From: Mycolicibacterium malmesburyense
GTDB taxonomy: Bacteria; Actinomycetota; Actinomycetes; Mycobacteriales; Mycobacteriaceae
Assembly: GCF_001050015.1 (NCBI RefSeq)
Contig: NZ_CVTB01000007.1
Span: 1-9,432, forward strand
Direction of reading: 5' to 3'
Length of the DNA stretch: 9,432 nt
The position numbers were made by a program, and so were the translations under genes. Under the pieces are notes generated by a model, which did not search any database, was not told the origin of the DNA, and saw only the letters and a list, made by a program, of their open reading frames with translations. Shown here one piece after another: positions 1 through 9,189 of the stretch. Within the stretch, counting starts at the first letter, position 1. Each line of letters starts with the position of its first letter.

Positions 1-3000
1 ATGTGCCGTTCGAGTTGCTTGTCGAGCACCTCAATCCGGTGCGTTCCACGTCGCACCATCCACTGTTCCAAGTGGGCATGCTCTTCCAGAACAATGTGCG
101 CCCAGAGGGGGCGGCATTCGACGGGATCACTGTTGAGCCGCTGGAGATGTCCGTCGGTACTTCGAAGTGGGACTTGGACTTCGACTTCGGTGAGGTGCCC
201 ACGGAGGACCCGAACGCACCGATGGCTGCTGGCACCGTCACCTATGCGACGGACCTGTACGATCGGTCGACCATCGAGCGGTTGGTTGCCTGGTTCGGTC
301 GGGTGCTTGAGGCGGTCGTCGCCGACGCCTCGGTGGCAGTCGGCGAAATGACATTGCTCGACGCCGGAGAGCAGAGCGTTCTCGATGAGGTGGGCAACCG
401 TGCGGTCCTGACCGGCCCGGTGCACACGGTGGCGTCGATCCCAGAGGCCTTCGTCGAACAGGCGGCCCGCACCCCGCAGGCAGTGGCGCTGCGCTGCGGT
501 CAGGTGTCGTTGACTTTCCGCGAACTAGACGAGATGTCAAATCGGTTGGCGCACTTGCTTGCCGCCCAGGGCATCGGCACAGGTGATTGCGTGGCGCTGC
601 TGTTCAACCGGTCCGCCGAGGCGATCACGGCAATGTTGGCGGTGCTCAAGGCGGGAGCTGCGTACCTGCCGATCGACCCGGCACTGCCGGCGACCCGGAT
701 CGCGTTCATGATCGGCGACGCCATGCCGAAGGTCGCCATCACCACTGGTCGGCAGGCCGAGCGGCTGGCGGGGCACGACTTGCTGGTCATCGATGTCGAC
801 CACGCGGGCATTCATGACTATCCACACACGCCTCTGCCCGCGCCGGAACCGGGTGACATCGCGTACATCATCTACACCTCGGGAACCACCGGTACGCCCA
901 AGGGCGTGGCCATCACCCACCACAACGTGACCGAGCTGATGGCTTCTTTGAACCCGGCTCTGGCGGCGCCGGGTCAGGTGTGGTCGCAGTGGCATTCCTA
1001 TAGCTTCGACATCTCGGGTTGGGAGATCTGGGGCGCGCTGCTGCACGGTGGGCGGCTGGTGGTGGTTCCCGAGAGCGTGGCCCGCTCGCTCACAGACTTC
1101 CACGCGTTGCTCGTTGCCGAGCAGGTGACCGTTTTGAGCCAAACCCCCTCTGCGGTCGGGGGATTGTCCCCTGAAGGTCTGGACGGCGTGACCTTGCTGG
1201 TTGGCGGTGAGCCATGCCCGGCCGAGGTGGTGGACCGGTGGGCACCGGGCCGGTCGATGATCAATGAGTATGGGCCGACCGAAGCCACGATGTGGATTAC
1301 CGCGAGTGCGCCGCTGACAGCGGGTTCGGGCGTGGTACCGATTGGCGCGCCGCTGCCGACCGCAGCGTTGTTCGTGCTCGACCATCGCCTGCGGCCGGTG
1401 CCGCCCGGGGTGGTCGGGGAGTTGTATGTCGCCGGCCCCCAGGTCGGGGTCGGCTATTGGCGCAGGCCCGGTTTGACGTCGTCGAGGTTCATGGCGTGCC
1501 CGTTCGGAGAGCCCGGTCAGCGGATGTATCGGACCGGGGATCTTGTGCGCTGGGGCGCTGACGGACAATTGCGCTACCTGGGCCGTGCCGACGAGCAGGT
1601 CAAGATCCGGGGCTACCGCATCGAACTCGGTGAGATCGGCGCGGTGCTCGCGGCGCACCCGCGCGTCGCGCAGGCGGTCGTCCTCGCCCATACCGCAGAT
1701 GCCGGGGGACCCGTCAGCGACAAGCAATTGGTGGGCTACGTCGTTGCCGATCAGGAGATGATGCTGGTACGCGAGCCCGACCGGGAAGCGCGGATCGTAG
1801 AACAATGGCAGCGGGTGTGGGGCGGCCTGTACTCGGCGGATTCGGGCGCTGCGAATGAGCCGGCGCCGCTGGGCGAAGATTTCGGCGGCTGGATCAGCAG
1901 CTACACCGGCGAGCCGATTCCCCTTGAGCAGATGCGTGAATGGCGCTCGGCGGCGGTGAATCGGATCCGCGCGCTGGGCCCGCGGAGGGTGCTGGAGATC
2001 GGTGTCGGTTCGGGGCTGTTGCTGACGCCGTTGGCGCCGAACTGTGACGAGTACTGGGGCATCGACGTTTCGACCGCCACGATCGAGAAGTTGCAGGCGG
2101 CAGTGGCGTCGCAACCGTGGGGTGACCGCGTGCGTTTGCGGGCGCAGCCCGCCGATGTGACGAACGAGCTGCCGCAGGGCCACTTCGACACCATCATCCT
2201 CAACTCGGTGATCCAGTACTTCCCAAGCGCGGGTTATCTGCTCGACGTCCTCGCGTCGGCGTTTCGGTTGCTGGCGCCCGGCGGTGCAGTGTTCATCGGC
2301 GACGTGCGCAACCTGTCGCTTCTGCAAGCGTTCACCACCGGCGTGGTGTGCGCCGACGGTGGCGGCGCCGAGCGGACCGCGGCCGTCATCAGGGAACGGG
2401 TGCGCAGGGAAATCTTGGCCGAGCAGGAACTGTTGTTGGCGCCGGAATTCTTCGTCGCTCTACCCCGGCAACTCGATGAGATCGCTGCCGTTGATCTTCA
2501 ACTCAAAGCGATGGACGCGGTCAACGAGCTCAGTGGTTACCGCTACGACGTGGTGCTACGTAAGACGCCGGCACCGGCGCTTTCGGCCGCCGAGGTGCCC
2601 ACTGAACCGTGGCAACGTTGGGGGAGCCTGACCGCATTGGGTGATTTCTTGAGCACCCAGCAGCCGACGCGGCTGCGTGTCACCGCGGTGCCGCATGCCG
2701 GGATATGGCTCGAGGTCGCACTTTCCGAGGCGCTGGCAGCGGCAGGGGACCGGGTGGCGGTCAGCGAGGTACGTTCCGGCCTAGAGGTTCCCAGAGATGC
2801 GGTCCTGCCGCGGCAGTGTCATCTGCTGGGCGATCAGCTGGGTTACACCACAGCTGTGACCTGGTCGCCCATCGCGGGACGGATGGATGTGATCTTCTCC
2901 CGCAGCGATGATCCGCAGCAGGTGGTGACCGATCTGTACCGTCCGGCGACATCGGTCGATTCACTTGCCGGGCATGTCAACGACCCGGCGGCTGTCGAGC

Positions 3001-6000
3001 GGGTGGCCGAACTGCGCAGCTTTGCCGCTGAGCGGTTACCGGAGTTCATGGTGCCCGCCGCGATCATGATGCTGGACTCGCTGCCCTTGACGGTCAACGG
3101 CAAGCTGGATCGGCGTGCATTGCCGGCCCCGAAGTTCGTCAGCGCTGCGGCCTATCGGGCGCCGCGCGATCAACGCGAACAGGTTGTGGCCGCATTGTTC
3201 GGCGAGGTGCTTGGAGCGACGAAAGTCGGTATCGACGACTCGTTCTTTGACCTTGGTGGACATTCGCTTTCGGCGATGCGTCTGTTGGGTCGACTGCGCG
3301 CCGAACTGGGTGTCGAGGTCCCGATCCGGGAGTTCTTCGACGCGCCAACCGTCGCCGGGCTGGCCGAAATCGTCGGTATGTCCGGCAGTCACGCTCGTAG
3401 GCCGGTGTTGACCGCTCGGCAACGGCCCGCAGAGATCCCCTTGTCGTACGCCCAACAGCGGCTCTGGTTCCTCGATCAGTTGCACGGACCGTCGGCGATG
3501 TACAACATGCCGACCGCTTATCGGATCAGCGGTGCACTGAATACCGACGCGCTGGGAGCGGCCTTGACTGATGTCCTTGCCCGTCAGGAGAGCCTGCGGA
3601 CACTGTTCACCGCGCCCGCAGGTAAACCGCAGCAGGTCGTCGTACCCGTGGAGCGGGCCGATTTCGGCTGGCGGGTCATCGATGCCGGCGGATGGTCCGC
3701 CGAGCAATTGGAGCGCGCCTTCAACGACGTCGTGCGCCACGCGTTCGAACTGACAACCGAGATCCCCTTGCGGGCAACGGTTTTTCGTCTCGCTGCTGAT
3801 GAGCATGTACTGGTGGCCGTGGTTCACCACATAGCTGCCGACGGCTTGTCGATTGCCCCGTTGATGCGAGATCTGGGTATGGCTTACGCCAGCCGGTGTG
3901 AGGGGCACGCTCCGAATTGGTCGGCCTTGCCGGTGCAGTACGTGGACTACACCATGTGGCAGCGTGAGCACCTGGGCGACTTGACCGATGCGGACAGCCC
4001 CATCGCCGCGCAGCTTGCGTACTGGGAGCAAGCGCTCAGCGGCCTGCCCGAGCGGATGGAATTGCCGACCGATCGGCCGTATCCGCCGGTGGCCGATTAC
4101 CGGGGCGACACCGTGGCCGTGGAATGGCCGGCCGAGCTGCAGCAACAGATTGCTCGGATGGCCGCCGAGCACGACACGACCAGTTTCATGGTGGTCCAAG
4201 CTGCCCTGGCGGTGTTGTTGGCCAAGCTCAGCGCCAGTCCCGATGTCGCCGTGGGTTTCCCGATCGCCGGGCGCGACGACCCCGCTTTGGATGAGCTGGT
4301 GGGGGTTTTCGTCAACACTCTGGTGCTTCGGGTCGATCTCGCGGGTGATCCCCGAGTATCTGAGCTGCTGACCCAGGTGCGTCACCGTAGCCTGGCGGCC
4401 TACCAGCACCAGGATGTGCCGTTCGAGGTGCTCGTCGACCGGCTGAACCCCTCCCGCAGCCTGACCCACCATCCGCTCGTTCAGGTGATGCTGGCTTGGC
4501 AGAACCTGTCCGGACACACGGGCAGTTCCGACTCATTCGCTTTGGGCGGTCTGCAATTCGCCCCAATGGTCGCCGAAACTCGTACTGCGCGGATGGATCT
4601 GACGTTCTCGCTAGCCGAGCGCTGGAATGAGGCCGGTGAACCCGCCGGTATCGGTGGAGCGGTGGAGTTCCGCACCGACGTGTTCGATGCGGCAACGATC
4701 GAAGCGCTGATCGCGCGGCTGCGACGGGTGGTCACGGCGCTGATCGCTGACCCGTCACGGCGACTCTCGTCGATAGATGTGTTGGACGAAGGCGAACACA
4801 CCCGGCTTGACGTGTGGGGGAACAACGCAGCGCTGACTGCGCCGGCATCCCGCGTGATGTCGATTCCGGCCCTATTCGCCAATCAGGTTGCGCGCGTCCC
4901 GCAGGCTGTGGCGCTCACGTTCCGTGACCGATCGATGACCTATCGCGAGCTCGACGAGGCGTCGAACCGGTTGGCGCACCTGCTCATCGGATACGGTGCG
5001 GGACCGGGGGAGCGGGTGGCGCTGCTGTTCAACCGGTCTCTCGAGGCGATCGTCGCAATCATGGCCGTGCTCAAGACCGGCGCGGCGTATCTGCCGATCG
5101 ACTCAGCGCACCCGGCGGCGCGCATCGAGTTCATGCTCGATGACGCGGCGCCTCTCGTCGCGGTCAGTTCCACGACCCTCGCGAGCCGCCTGAATGGGCG
5201 CGAACTGCCGGTAATCGATATCGATGACCCGCGGATCGCGGAGCAACCCAGTGATGCGTTGCCGGCACCGGAGTCAGATGAGATGGCGTACATCATCTAC
5301 ACATCGGGCACGACCGGCGTACCGAAAGGCGTAGCCATCACACATCGTAATGTCGTCGCACTGTTGGAGTCGTTGGACTCCGACGTGGGCAGGTCCGGGG
5401 TGTGGTCCCAATGGCATTCGTATGCGTTCGACGTCTCCGTTTGCGAGATCTGGGGTGCGCTGCTTGCGGGTGGGCGAGTGGTAGTGGTGCCCGACGCGGT
5501 AATCCGCTCACCGGAGGATTTCCACGAGTTGCTTGTTACCGAGCAGGTCAGCGTCCTGAGCCAGACGCCGTCGGCCTTCTACGCTCTGCAAACGGCAGAT
5601 GCGCTGCGTCCTGAACTGGGTGAGCATTTGAGTCTTCAGACGGTACTGTTCGCCGGTGAAGCGCTTGAACCACAACGGATCCGGCATTGGCTCGACAATC
5701 ATCGGGAGGCACCGCGGCTTCTCAATCTGTACGGTACTACCGAAACCACCGTGCACGCTTCCCTGCGCGAGATTGTCGAGAGCGATGCCGACAGCACTAC
5801 CAGCCCAGTCGGTGCGCCGTTGGCACACCTTGGCTTCTTCATCCTGGATCGGTGGTTGCGTCCGGTTCCCGCTGGAGTCGGCGGAGAGCTATATGTCGCC
5901 GGCTCCGGGGTGGGGGTGGGCTATTGGCGTAGACCCGGATTGACTGCATCGCGGTTTGTCGCATGCCCGTTCGGAGCTCCGGGACTCCGGATGTATCGCA

Positions 6001-7406
6001 CCGGCGATGTGGTGCGTTGGAGCGCCGACGGGCAGCTCCAGTATCTAGGGCGTGCCGACGAGCAGGTGAAGATTCGCGGCTACCGCATCGAGTTGGGTGA
6101 GGTTGAATCGGTGTTGGCCGAACTGAAAGGTGTGGCGCAGGCCGTGGTGATCGCCCGCGAGGACCGTCCCGGCGATAAGCGCCTTGTCGGGTACATCACG
6201 GCGTCCTTCACCGGAGCGGTTAGTGCTGCCGAGGTGCGGGCAACGCTGTCCGAACGTCTTCCCGCATACATGGTCCCGGCCGCGGTGGTGGTCTTGGATG
6301 CGCTGCCGTTGACAGTCAATGGGAAGCTCGACCGACGGGCGCTTCCGTCACCCGAATACACGGAGGCGGACCACTATCGGGCTCCAGCCAATCCAACCGA
6401 GGAGGTCCTTGCCGGCATCTTTGGTCAGGTACTCGGACTCGAGCGTGTCGGTGTTGACGATTCGTTCTTCGATCTTGGTGGTGATTCTCTGTTGGCGATG
6501 CAGGTCATCACGGCGATCAACAGCCGCCTCGACACACATCTCGCGGTCCGTACCTTGTTCCAAACTCCGACGGTCAGAGGTTTGAGCCAGCAATTGGATG
6601 AACCGACGGACGTGGCCGAAGTGGTGCCCCTCGAGGTGCTCAAGCAGGGCACCGGTGTTCCGTTATTTTGCATTCATCCAGGCGGCGGTGTGAGTTGGCC
6701 CTATCAGACGCTTGGTGCTTACTTGGACGGTCCAATCGTCGGGATCCAGCAGACTCTTGAGAAGCAGGAACTGGAGCCTAGATCAATACGCGAGATGGCG
6801 AGGAACTACGCCGATAGGATCGAAAAGTTCTCGCCGCATGGACCTTACAACCTTCTGGGTTGGTCATTCGGAGGCGTCGTTGCACATGATTTGGCAATCG
6901 AGCTTCAACGGCGTGGGCTCGAAGTTGGACGTCTTGTGCTCCTCGACGCACGCCCCCATCTGGACATCAGTTCCGAGCTCCCGGAGACTTTAGATAAGAA
7001 GCATATCGTCGAAGAAGTACTACGATTCTACGGATTAGACGGTGATGGCTTGGATTCACTGGATACCGACGGACAAGAAGCACGTGGCCAGACAACCGAC
7101 GAACAAGTTGCCCAATACAGGTTTGTCATAGATTTGCTGAACGAGAATTTGGATTTGCTCGTCAATAACATGAATCGCAACCGGGCGCTGCAAAATGCGC
7201 ATTCACCCGGGGTCTTCGATGGCGACATTGTGATTTTCTCGGCCGTGCAGGATGACGACGTACGGGTGTCTGCTCGGGTGACTTGGCGGCCTTATGTGAG
7301 CGGCGACATTACCGAATTCGAGGTTGAGTGTCCCCACGAGATCATGTTGGCTGGGGAATCGCTAACTCTGTATGGCGAGAAACTCAGGGTTTGTTTGGAA
7401 CTCTAA
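1..7406 (+). CDS. Nonribosomal peptide synthetase, C-terminal two modules with N-methyltransferase and thioesterase (5' partial)
   Basis: The frame is open at the window start (first full codon at base 3) and ends at TAA 7404-7406, giving 2467 visible residues. Residue n begins at base 3n. The domains in order are as follows. The end of a C domain covers residues 1 to about 120. A1 runs from about 143 to 1040, with the ATP-binding core [11 protein letters not shown] at 291-301, NEYGPTE at 421-427, YRTGDL at 509-514 and the A10 lysine at 1034. An N-methyltransferase is inserted at about 586-1000. PCP1 has LGGHS with the phosphopantetheine serine at 1088. C2 spans about 1145-1590, with HHIAADG at 1275-1281. 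A2 starts near 1617, with its core at 1766-1776, YRTGDV at 1998-2003 and lysine 2108. PCP2 has LGGDS with serine 2162. The TE covers about 2205-2467. All core catalytic motifs look intact. PCP1 joins C2 without an epimerization domain, so an LCL-type C2 and L-configured residues are expected. The cytosolic enzyme would finish a peptide or lipopeptide. Upstream modules and the substrates are unknown. Confidence 0.96.
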   Translation, partial: VPFELLVEHLNPVRSTSHHPLFQVGMLFQNNVRPEGAAFDGITVEPLEMSVGTSKWDLDFDFGEVPTEDPNAPMAAGTVTYATDLYDRSTIERLVAWFGRVLEAVVADASVAVGEMTLLDAGEQSVLDEVGNRAVLTGPVHTVASIPEAFVEQAARTPQAVALRCGQVSLTFRELDEMSNRLAHLLAAQGIGTGDCVALLFNRSAEAITAMLAVLKAGAAYLPIDPALPATRIAFMIGDAMPKVAITTGRQAERLAGHDLLVIDVDHAGIHDYPHTPLPAPEPGDIAYIIYTSGTTGTPKGVAITHHNVTELMASLNPALAAPGQVWSQWHSYSFDISGWEIWGALLHGGRLVVVPESVARSLTDFHALLVAEQVTVLSQTPSAVGGLSPEGLDGVTLLVGGEPCPAEVVDRWAPGRSMINEYGPTEATMWITASAPLTAGSGVVPIGAPLPTAALFVLDHRLRPVPPGVVGELYVAGPQVGVGYWRRPGLTSSRFMACPFGEPGQRMYRTGDLVRWGADGQLRYLGRADEQVKIRGYRIELGEIGAVLAAHPRVAQAVVLAHTADAGGPVSDKQLVGYVVADQEMMLVREPDREARIVEQWQRVWGGLYSADSGAANEPAPLGEDFGGWISSYTGEPIPLEQMREWRSAAVNRIRALGPRRVLEIGVGSGLLLTPLAPNCDEYWGIDVSTATIEKLQAAVASQPWGDRVRLRAQPADVTNELPQGHFDTIILNSVIQYFPSAGYLLDVLASAFRLLAPGGAVFIGDVRNLSLLQAFTTGVVCADGGGAERTAAVIRERVRREILAEQELLLAPEFFVALPRQLDEIAAVDLQLKAMDAVNELSGYRYDVVLRKTPAPALSAAEVPTEPWQRWGSLTALGDFLSTQQPTRLRVTAVPHAGIWLEVALSEALAAAGDRVAVSEVRSGLEVPRDAVLPRQCHLLGDQLGYTTAVTWSPIAGRMDVIFSRSDDPQQVVTDLYRPATSVDSLAGHVNDPAAVERVAELRSFAAERLPEFMVPAAIMMLDSLPLTVNGKLDRRALPAPKFVSAAAYRAPRDQREQVVAALFGEVLGATKVGIDDSFFDLGGHSLSAMRLLGRLRAELGVEVPIREFFDAPTVAGLAEIVGMSGSHARRPVLTARQRPAEIPLSYAQQRLWFLDQLHGPSAMYNMPTAYRISGALNTDALGAALTDVLARQESLRTLFTAPAGKPQQVVVPVERADFGWRVIDAGGWSAEQLERAFNDVVRHAFELTTEIPLRATVFRLAADEHVLVAVVHHIAADGLSIAPLMRDLGMAYASRCEGHAPNWSALPVQYVDYTMWQREHLGDLTDADSPIAAQLAYWEQALSGLPERMELPTDRPYPPVADYRGDTVAVEWPAELQQQIARMAAEHDTTSFMVVQAALAVLLAKLSASPDVAVGFPIAGRDDPALDELVGVFVNTLVLRVDLAGDPRVSELLTQVRHRSLAAYQHQDVPFEVLVDRLNPSRSLTHHPLVQVMLAWQNLSGHTGSSDSFALGGLQFAPMVAETRTARMDLTFSLAERWNEAGEPAGIGGAVEFRTDVFDAATIEALIARLRRVVTALIADPSRRLSSIDVLDEGEHTRLDVWGNNAALTAPASRVMSIPALFANQVARVPQAVALTFRDRSMTYRELDEASNRLAHLLIGYGAGPGERVALLFNRSLEAIVAIMAVLKTGAAYLPIDSAHPAARIEFMLDDAAPLVAVSSTTLASRLNGRELPVIDIDDPRIAEQPSDALPAPESDEMAYIIYTSGTTGVPKGVAITHRNVVALLESLDSDVGRSGVWSQWHSYAFDVSVCEIWGALLAGGRVVVVPDAVIRSPEDFHELLVTEQVSVLSQTPSAFYALQTADALRPELGEHLSLQTVLFAGEALEPQRIRHWLDNHREAPRLLNLYGTTETTVHASLREIVESDADSTTSPVGAPLAHLGFFILDRWLRPVPAGVGGELYVAGSGVGVGYWRRPGLTASRFVACPFGAPGLRMYRTGDVVRWSADGQLQYLGRADEQVKIRGYRIELGEVESVLAELKGVAQAVVIAREDRPGDKRLVGYITASFTGAVSAAEVRATLSERLPAYMVPAAVVVLDALPLTVNGKLDRRALPSPEYTEADHYRAPANPTEEVLAGIFGQVLGLERVGVDDSFFDLGGDSLLAMQVITAINSRLDTHLAVRTLFQTPTVRGLSQQLDEPTDVAEVVPLEVLKQGTGVPLFCIHPGGGVSWPYQTLGAYLDGPIVGIQQTLEKQELEPRSIREMARNYADRIEKFSPHGPYNLLGWSFGGVVAHDLAIELQRRGLEVGRLVLLDARPHLDISSELPETLDKKHIVEEVLRFYGLDGDGLDSLDTDGQEARGQTTDEQVAQYRFVIDLLNENLDLLVNNMNRNRALQNAHSPGVFDGDIVIFSAVQDDDVRVSARVTWRPYVSGDITEFEVECPHEIMLAGESLTLYGEKLRVCLEL
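1758..3000 (+). other. N-methyltransferase domain embedded in the A1 adenylation domain
   Basis: Between the A8 motif of A1 (residues 527-541) and its A10 motif (1027-1034) lie about 480 residues, where an ordinary A domain has roughly 80-100. The extra segment holds a SAM-binding motif [10 protein letters not shown] at residues 663-671, then [14 protein letters not shown] at 727-740 and FIGDVRNL at 764-771. This is the known position and style of NRPS N-methyltransferase domains, as in cyclosporin and enniatin synthetases. It would methylate the alpha-amino group of the aminoacyl thioester on PCP1 before condensation. The domain looks complete and in frame. The boundaries given are approximate. 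Confidence 0.92.
6615..7403 (+). other. C-terminal type I thioesterase domain of the NRPS
   Basis: Residues about 2205-2467 form an alpha/beta-hydrolase thioesterase. It opens with [10 protein letters not shown] (2220-2229). The nucleophile elbow is GWSFGG (2286-2291), with catalytic serine 2288. The likely acid is Asp 2315 in LLDARPH, and the likely base is His 2445 in ECPHEI. At about 263 residues it is of normal length for the family. It follows PCP2 directly, so it should take the finished chain from serine 2162 and release it by hydrolysis or cyclization. The sequence does not show which. GC content falls sharply in this part of the gene compared with the modules before it. Confidence 0.93.
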
Positions 7407-7480
7407 AGCACATCGTCCATCGATAGTTTGAGTGGCCTATTACAACGGCTGTGCTGCGCATCTTCACCAACTGTGTGATT
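7407..7480. other. Convergent intergenic gap without a visible terminator
   Basis: These 74 bases separate the stop codon of the NRPS from the stop codon of the oppositely oriented methyltransferase gene. The only inverted repeat I find is AGCACA (7407-7412) with TGTGCT (7450-7455). It is short, widely spaced and lacks a T-tract, so I do not call it a terminator. Confidence 0.5.
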
Positions 7481-8296
7481 CTAGGTGTGCAAATCTCTGC
7501 GCCAGAAAACCCCGGTCCCATCGATATCTACAATTGGGGCCGATATACCGTGTTCCTCGCGGTAATCCTGGACAGCCTGGCGACAGGCTTTGATGACGTA
7601 GTCATCGATGATGCAAAAACCGCCCGGAGATAGTCGTGGGTAAAGAGCGTCTAGCGCTTGCATTGTGGACTCGTAGAGGTCGCCGTCGAGCCTGAGCACG
7701 GCGAGGCGCTCAATCGGGGCTTTGTGCAGAGTGTCCTTGAACCACCCCGGAATGAATCGGACCCGATCATCTAGTAGTCCATAGCGCTCGAAGTTTGACC
7801 TGACTTCCTCTTGCGAAACCGCGAGTATGGGAGCGAAGAAGTCCAGCCGCAAACCTTTATCGGCTTTGTATTTAGCGGGATTGGGTCGCGGCACCCCTTC
7901 GAACGAATCGGCTAACCACACCACTCGTTCTTCATCCCCGTAGGCTGCGAGGACTGCGCGCATCAGGATGCACGCCCCGCCGCGCCACACTCCACATTCG
8001 ATCAAATCGCCGGGGATGTTTTCGGCTAATACTGTCTCCACACAGTGCTGTAAATTAGCCAGCCTTCTCATTCCAATCATCGTTTCGGCTTCTGCCGGCC
8101 AATCCTGCCCTAGGTCACGCGGTCTTTGACCGAACGGGTTTGTGCGCATGAGCAACGGATTCAGGGTGTTGACGGTTTTGAGCAAGAGGCGTCGCCGGAG
8201 CGGCCACCGCGCGGGCATGCGCTCGCTAGTTCCATATCTCGTCAGGTCGCGCCGGATTTGGTCGAGGTAAATTGACGGGGCGTCGCGGTCGGTCAC
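7481..8296 (-). CDS. TylF/MycF/NovP-type SAM-dependent O-methyltransferase
   Basis: This is a complete 271-residue protein starting at GTG (8294-8296) and ending at TAG (7481-7483). An AGGAG ribosome site lies 10 bases before the start. The N-terminus IYLDQIRRDLTRYG resembles the lid-forming start of TylF-family enzymes. The SAM site ECGVWRGG is at residues 100-107 and ADSFEG at 129-134. LDGDLYES (203-210) and IDDY (230-233) supply the acidic residues that bind Mg2+ in this family. Known members (TylF, MycF, NovP) methylate hydroxyls of deoxysugars. Similar enzymes methylate rhamnose in mycobacterial glycopeptidolipids, so a sugar on the NRPS product is the best guess for the substrate. It converges on the NRPS and is divergent from the next methyltransferase. 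Parts of it are poorer in GC than the NRPS modules (31 of 60 bases are G or C at 7801-7860). Family assignment is firm; the substrate is inferred. Confidence 0.93.
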   Translation of the reverse strand: MTDRDAPSIYLDQIRRDLTRYGTSERMPARWPLRRRLLLKTVNTLNPLLMRTNPFGQRPRDLGQDWPAEAETMIGMRRLANLQHCVETVLAENIPGDLIECGVWRGGACILMRAVLAAYGDEERVVWLADSFEGVPRPNPAKYKADKGLRLDFFAPILAVSQEEVRSNFERYGLLDDRVRFIPGWFKDTLHKAPIERLAVLRLDGDLYESTMQALDALYPRLSPGGFCIIDDYVIKACRQAVQDYREEHGISAPIVDIDGTGVFWRRDLHT

Positions 8297-8306
8297 TGCC
8301 GAACTG

Positions 8307-8311
8307 CTCCT
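8307..8311 (-). promoter_or_regulatory. Ribosome binding site of the TylF-like gene
   Basis: On the minus strand AGGAG ends 10 bases before the GTG at 8296. It supports this GTG as the start and fits the family-typical N-terminus that follows. Confidence 0.65.
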
Positions 8312-8320
8312 ATCTCGCGT

Positions 8321-8343
8321 GTTGAGTCTGCCAGGTTGAGTCT
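8321..8343. repeat. Tandem direct repeat GTTGAGTCT, two copies with a 14-base period
   Basis: GTTGAGTCT occurs at 8321-8329 and again at 8335-8343. The copies are perfect and separated by GCCAG. The pair lies between the divergent methyltransferase starts, where a regulator binding to direct repeats could act on either gene. Its role is not known. Confidence 0.6.
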
Positions 8344-8400
8344 AAGCTGCACGCCCTCGCATTTCGGAGTTTTCAGGTTTGATGCATACGAAAATATGTC

Positions 8401-9189
8401 TTGCCGTTCGTGTTCAACTTATTTGCCCGAAAGCCGGTCAGGCTGCCGCTTATGAGGGACGATTGGGGGGTGAACCGAATTAAGATCGTACAGCGCATCC
8501 TTGACGAGCGTACGGATCCCGTTTACTTGGAGATCGGCGTTGGGTTCGGAGTGGCGCTTCGTCGCATTAGCGCCGATCAGAAGATTGCCGTCGACCCGGC
8601 CTTCAGGCTGTCTTCCCGCTACCGCGGGCAGGCCGAGGCGAAGGCGCGAGCCACCCACTATTTCGAGACGGCTAGCGACTCCTTCTTCGAGACTGAGTCG
8701 GCCTTCCTCGGGGAGCGGCCCATCGACGTTGCGCTCATCGACGGGCTGCACACTTATAAGCAAGTCGTGCGCGACGTCGAGAATACGCTGCGCTTTCTAA
8801 AGGACGATGGCGTGATCGTGCTGCATGACTGCAATCCTGCTCGTGCCATGATCGCTTGCCCCGCAACCTCATACGCCGACTTCTGCGCACAGAGTCGCTG
8901 GCGCAAGATTCTTGGCCGCGTAATGTACCTCCCGTGGAGTGGTGATGTCTGGAAGGCCATCGTCCACCTGCGCAGCACCCGCGATGATCTACGGATCGCG
9001 GTGCTGGACTGTGACTTTGGTGTGGGGTTGATACGAAGGGGATTGCCGGAATCGCGATTGTCATACTCGTCGGCGGAGATCGAAGCGCTCAGTTTCAAGG
9101 ACCTCGCCGCCGACCGCGCGCGCCTGCTCAATTTGAAGTCACCCGAATCGCTCGATGAATTTCTGGGCCAAAGCGCAGAGATACCCTGA
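8401..9189 (+). CDS. Class I SAM-dependent methyltransferase (Methyltransf_24-like)
   Basis: The longest frame starts at TTG (8401) and ends at TGA (9187-9189), giving 262 residues. An in-frame TGA at 8380 blocks extension upstream. The SAM-binding motif YLEIGVGFG is at residues 42-50. It is followed by AVDPAF (63-68) with the ribose-binding acid, then DVALIDGLHTYKQVVRDV (109-126) and DGVIVLHDCNP (136-146). This pattern is typical of small standalone methyltransferases found in cell-surface glycan and secondary-metabolite loci. The start is uncertain: no Shine-Dalgarno sequence precedes the TTG, and GTG 8410 or ATG 8452 (residue 18) are alternatives. Both keep the conserved WGVNRIKIVQ segment, but the family's usual N-terminus is not known to me well enough to choose. 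Beside an NRPS and a TylF-like enzyme, it may methylate a sugar or another hydroxyl or carboxyl of the same product. The substrate cannot be read from the sequence. Confidence 0.88.
   Translation: MPFVFNLFARKPVRLPLMRDDWGVNRIKIVQRILDERTDPVYLEIGVGFGVALRRISADQKIAVDPAFRLSSRYRGQAEAKARATHYFETASDSFFETESAFLGERPIDVALIDGLHTYKQVVRDVENTLRFLKDDGVIVLHDCNPARAMIACPATSYADFCAQSRWRKILGRVMYLPWSGDVWKAIVHLRSTRDDLRIAVLDCDFGVGLIRRGLPESRLSYSSAEIEALSFKDLAADRARLLNLKSPESLDEFLGQSAEIP

Larger units (their letters stand above)
8297..8400. promoter_or_regulatory. Divergent intergenic region, probable promoters for both methyltransferase genes
   Basis: These 104 bases lie between the starts of two oppositely transcribed methyltransferase genes, so both promoters are expected here. 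On the minus strand, TAGACT (plus-strand 8339-8344) fits the mycobacterial -10 pattern TANNNT, about 43 bases before the GTG start. It overlaps the second copy of a 9-base direct repeat. I cannot identify a convincing -35 box on either strand, nor a clear -10 box for the rightward gene. The A/T-rich stretch at 8386-8397 is the nearest candidate. Confidence 0.4.

Noticed and set aside
1..351. Plus-strand frame with ATG at base 1
   Set aside because: It is out of frame with the C domain. The ATG arises from a GAT-GTG junction in the NRPS frame, and the product is Ser/Arg/Cys-rich without motifs.
537..2327. Long open frame of 596 codons on the minus strand opposite A1 and its N-methyltransferase
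   Set aside because: It is antisense to clear NRPS domains, rich in Arg, His, Gln and Pro, and shows no recognisable motif. GC-rich coding DNA often leaves such open antisense frames.
3036..4517. Open frame of 493 codons on the minus strand opposite PCP1 and C2
   Set aside because: It has the same antisense character, with no domain motifs. The plus strand carries intact PCP and C-domain motifs.
1..7406. Assignment as the glycopeptidolipid synthetase gene mps2
   Set aside because: The C-terminal thioesterase with a Ser-Asp-His triad does not match the reductase ending expected for alaninol release, and an N-methyltransferase is not part of the classical glycopeptidolipid core peptide.
7407..7455. 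Terminator between the convergent genes
   Set aside because: Only a 6-base inverted repeat with a 37-base spacer is present, with no T-tract.
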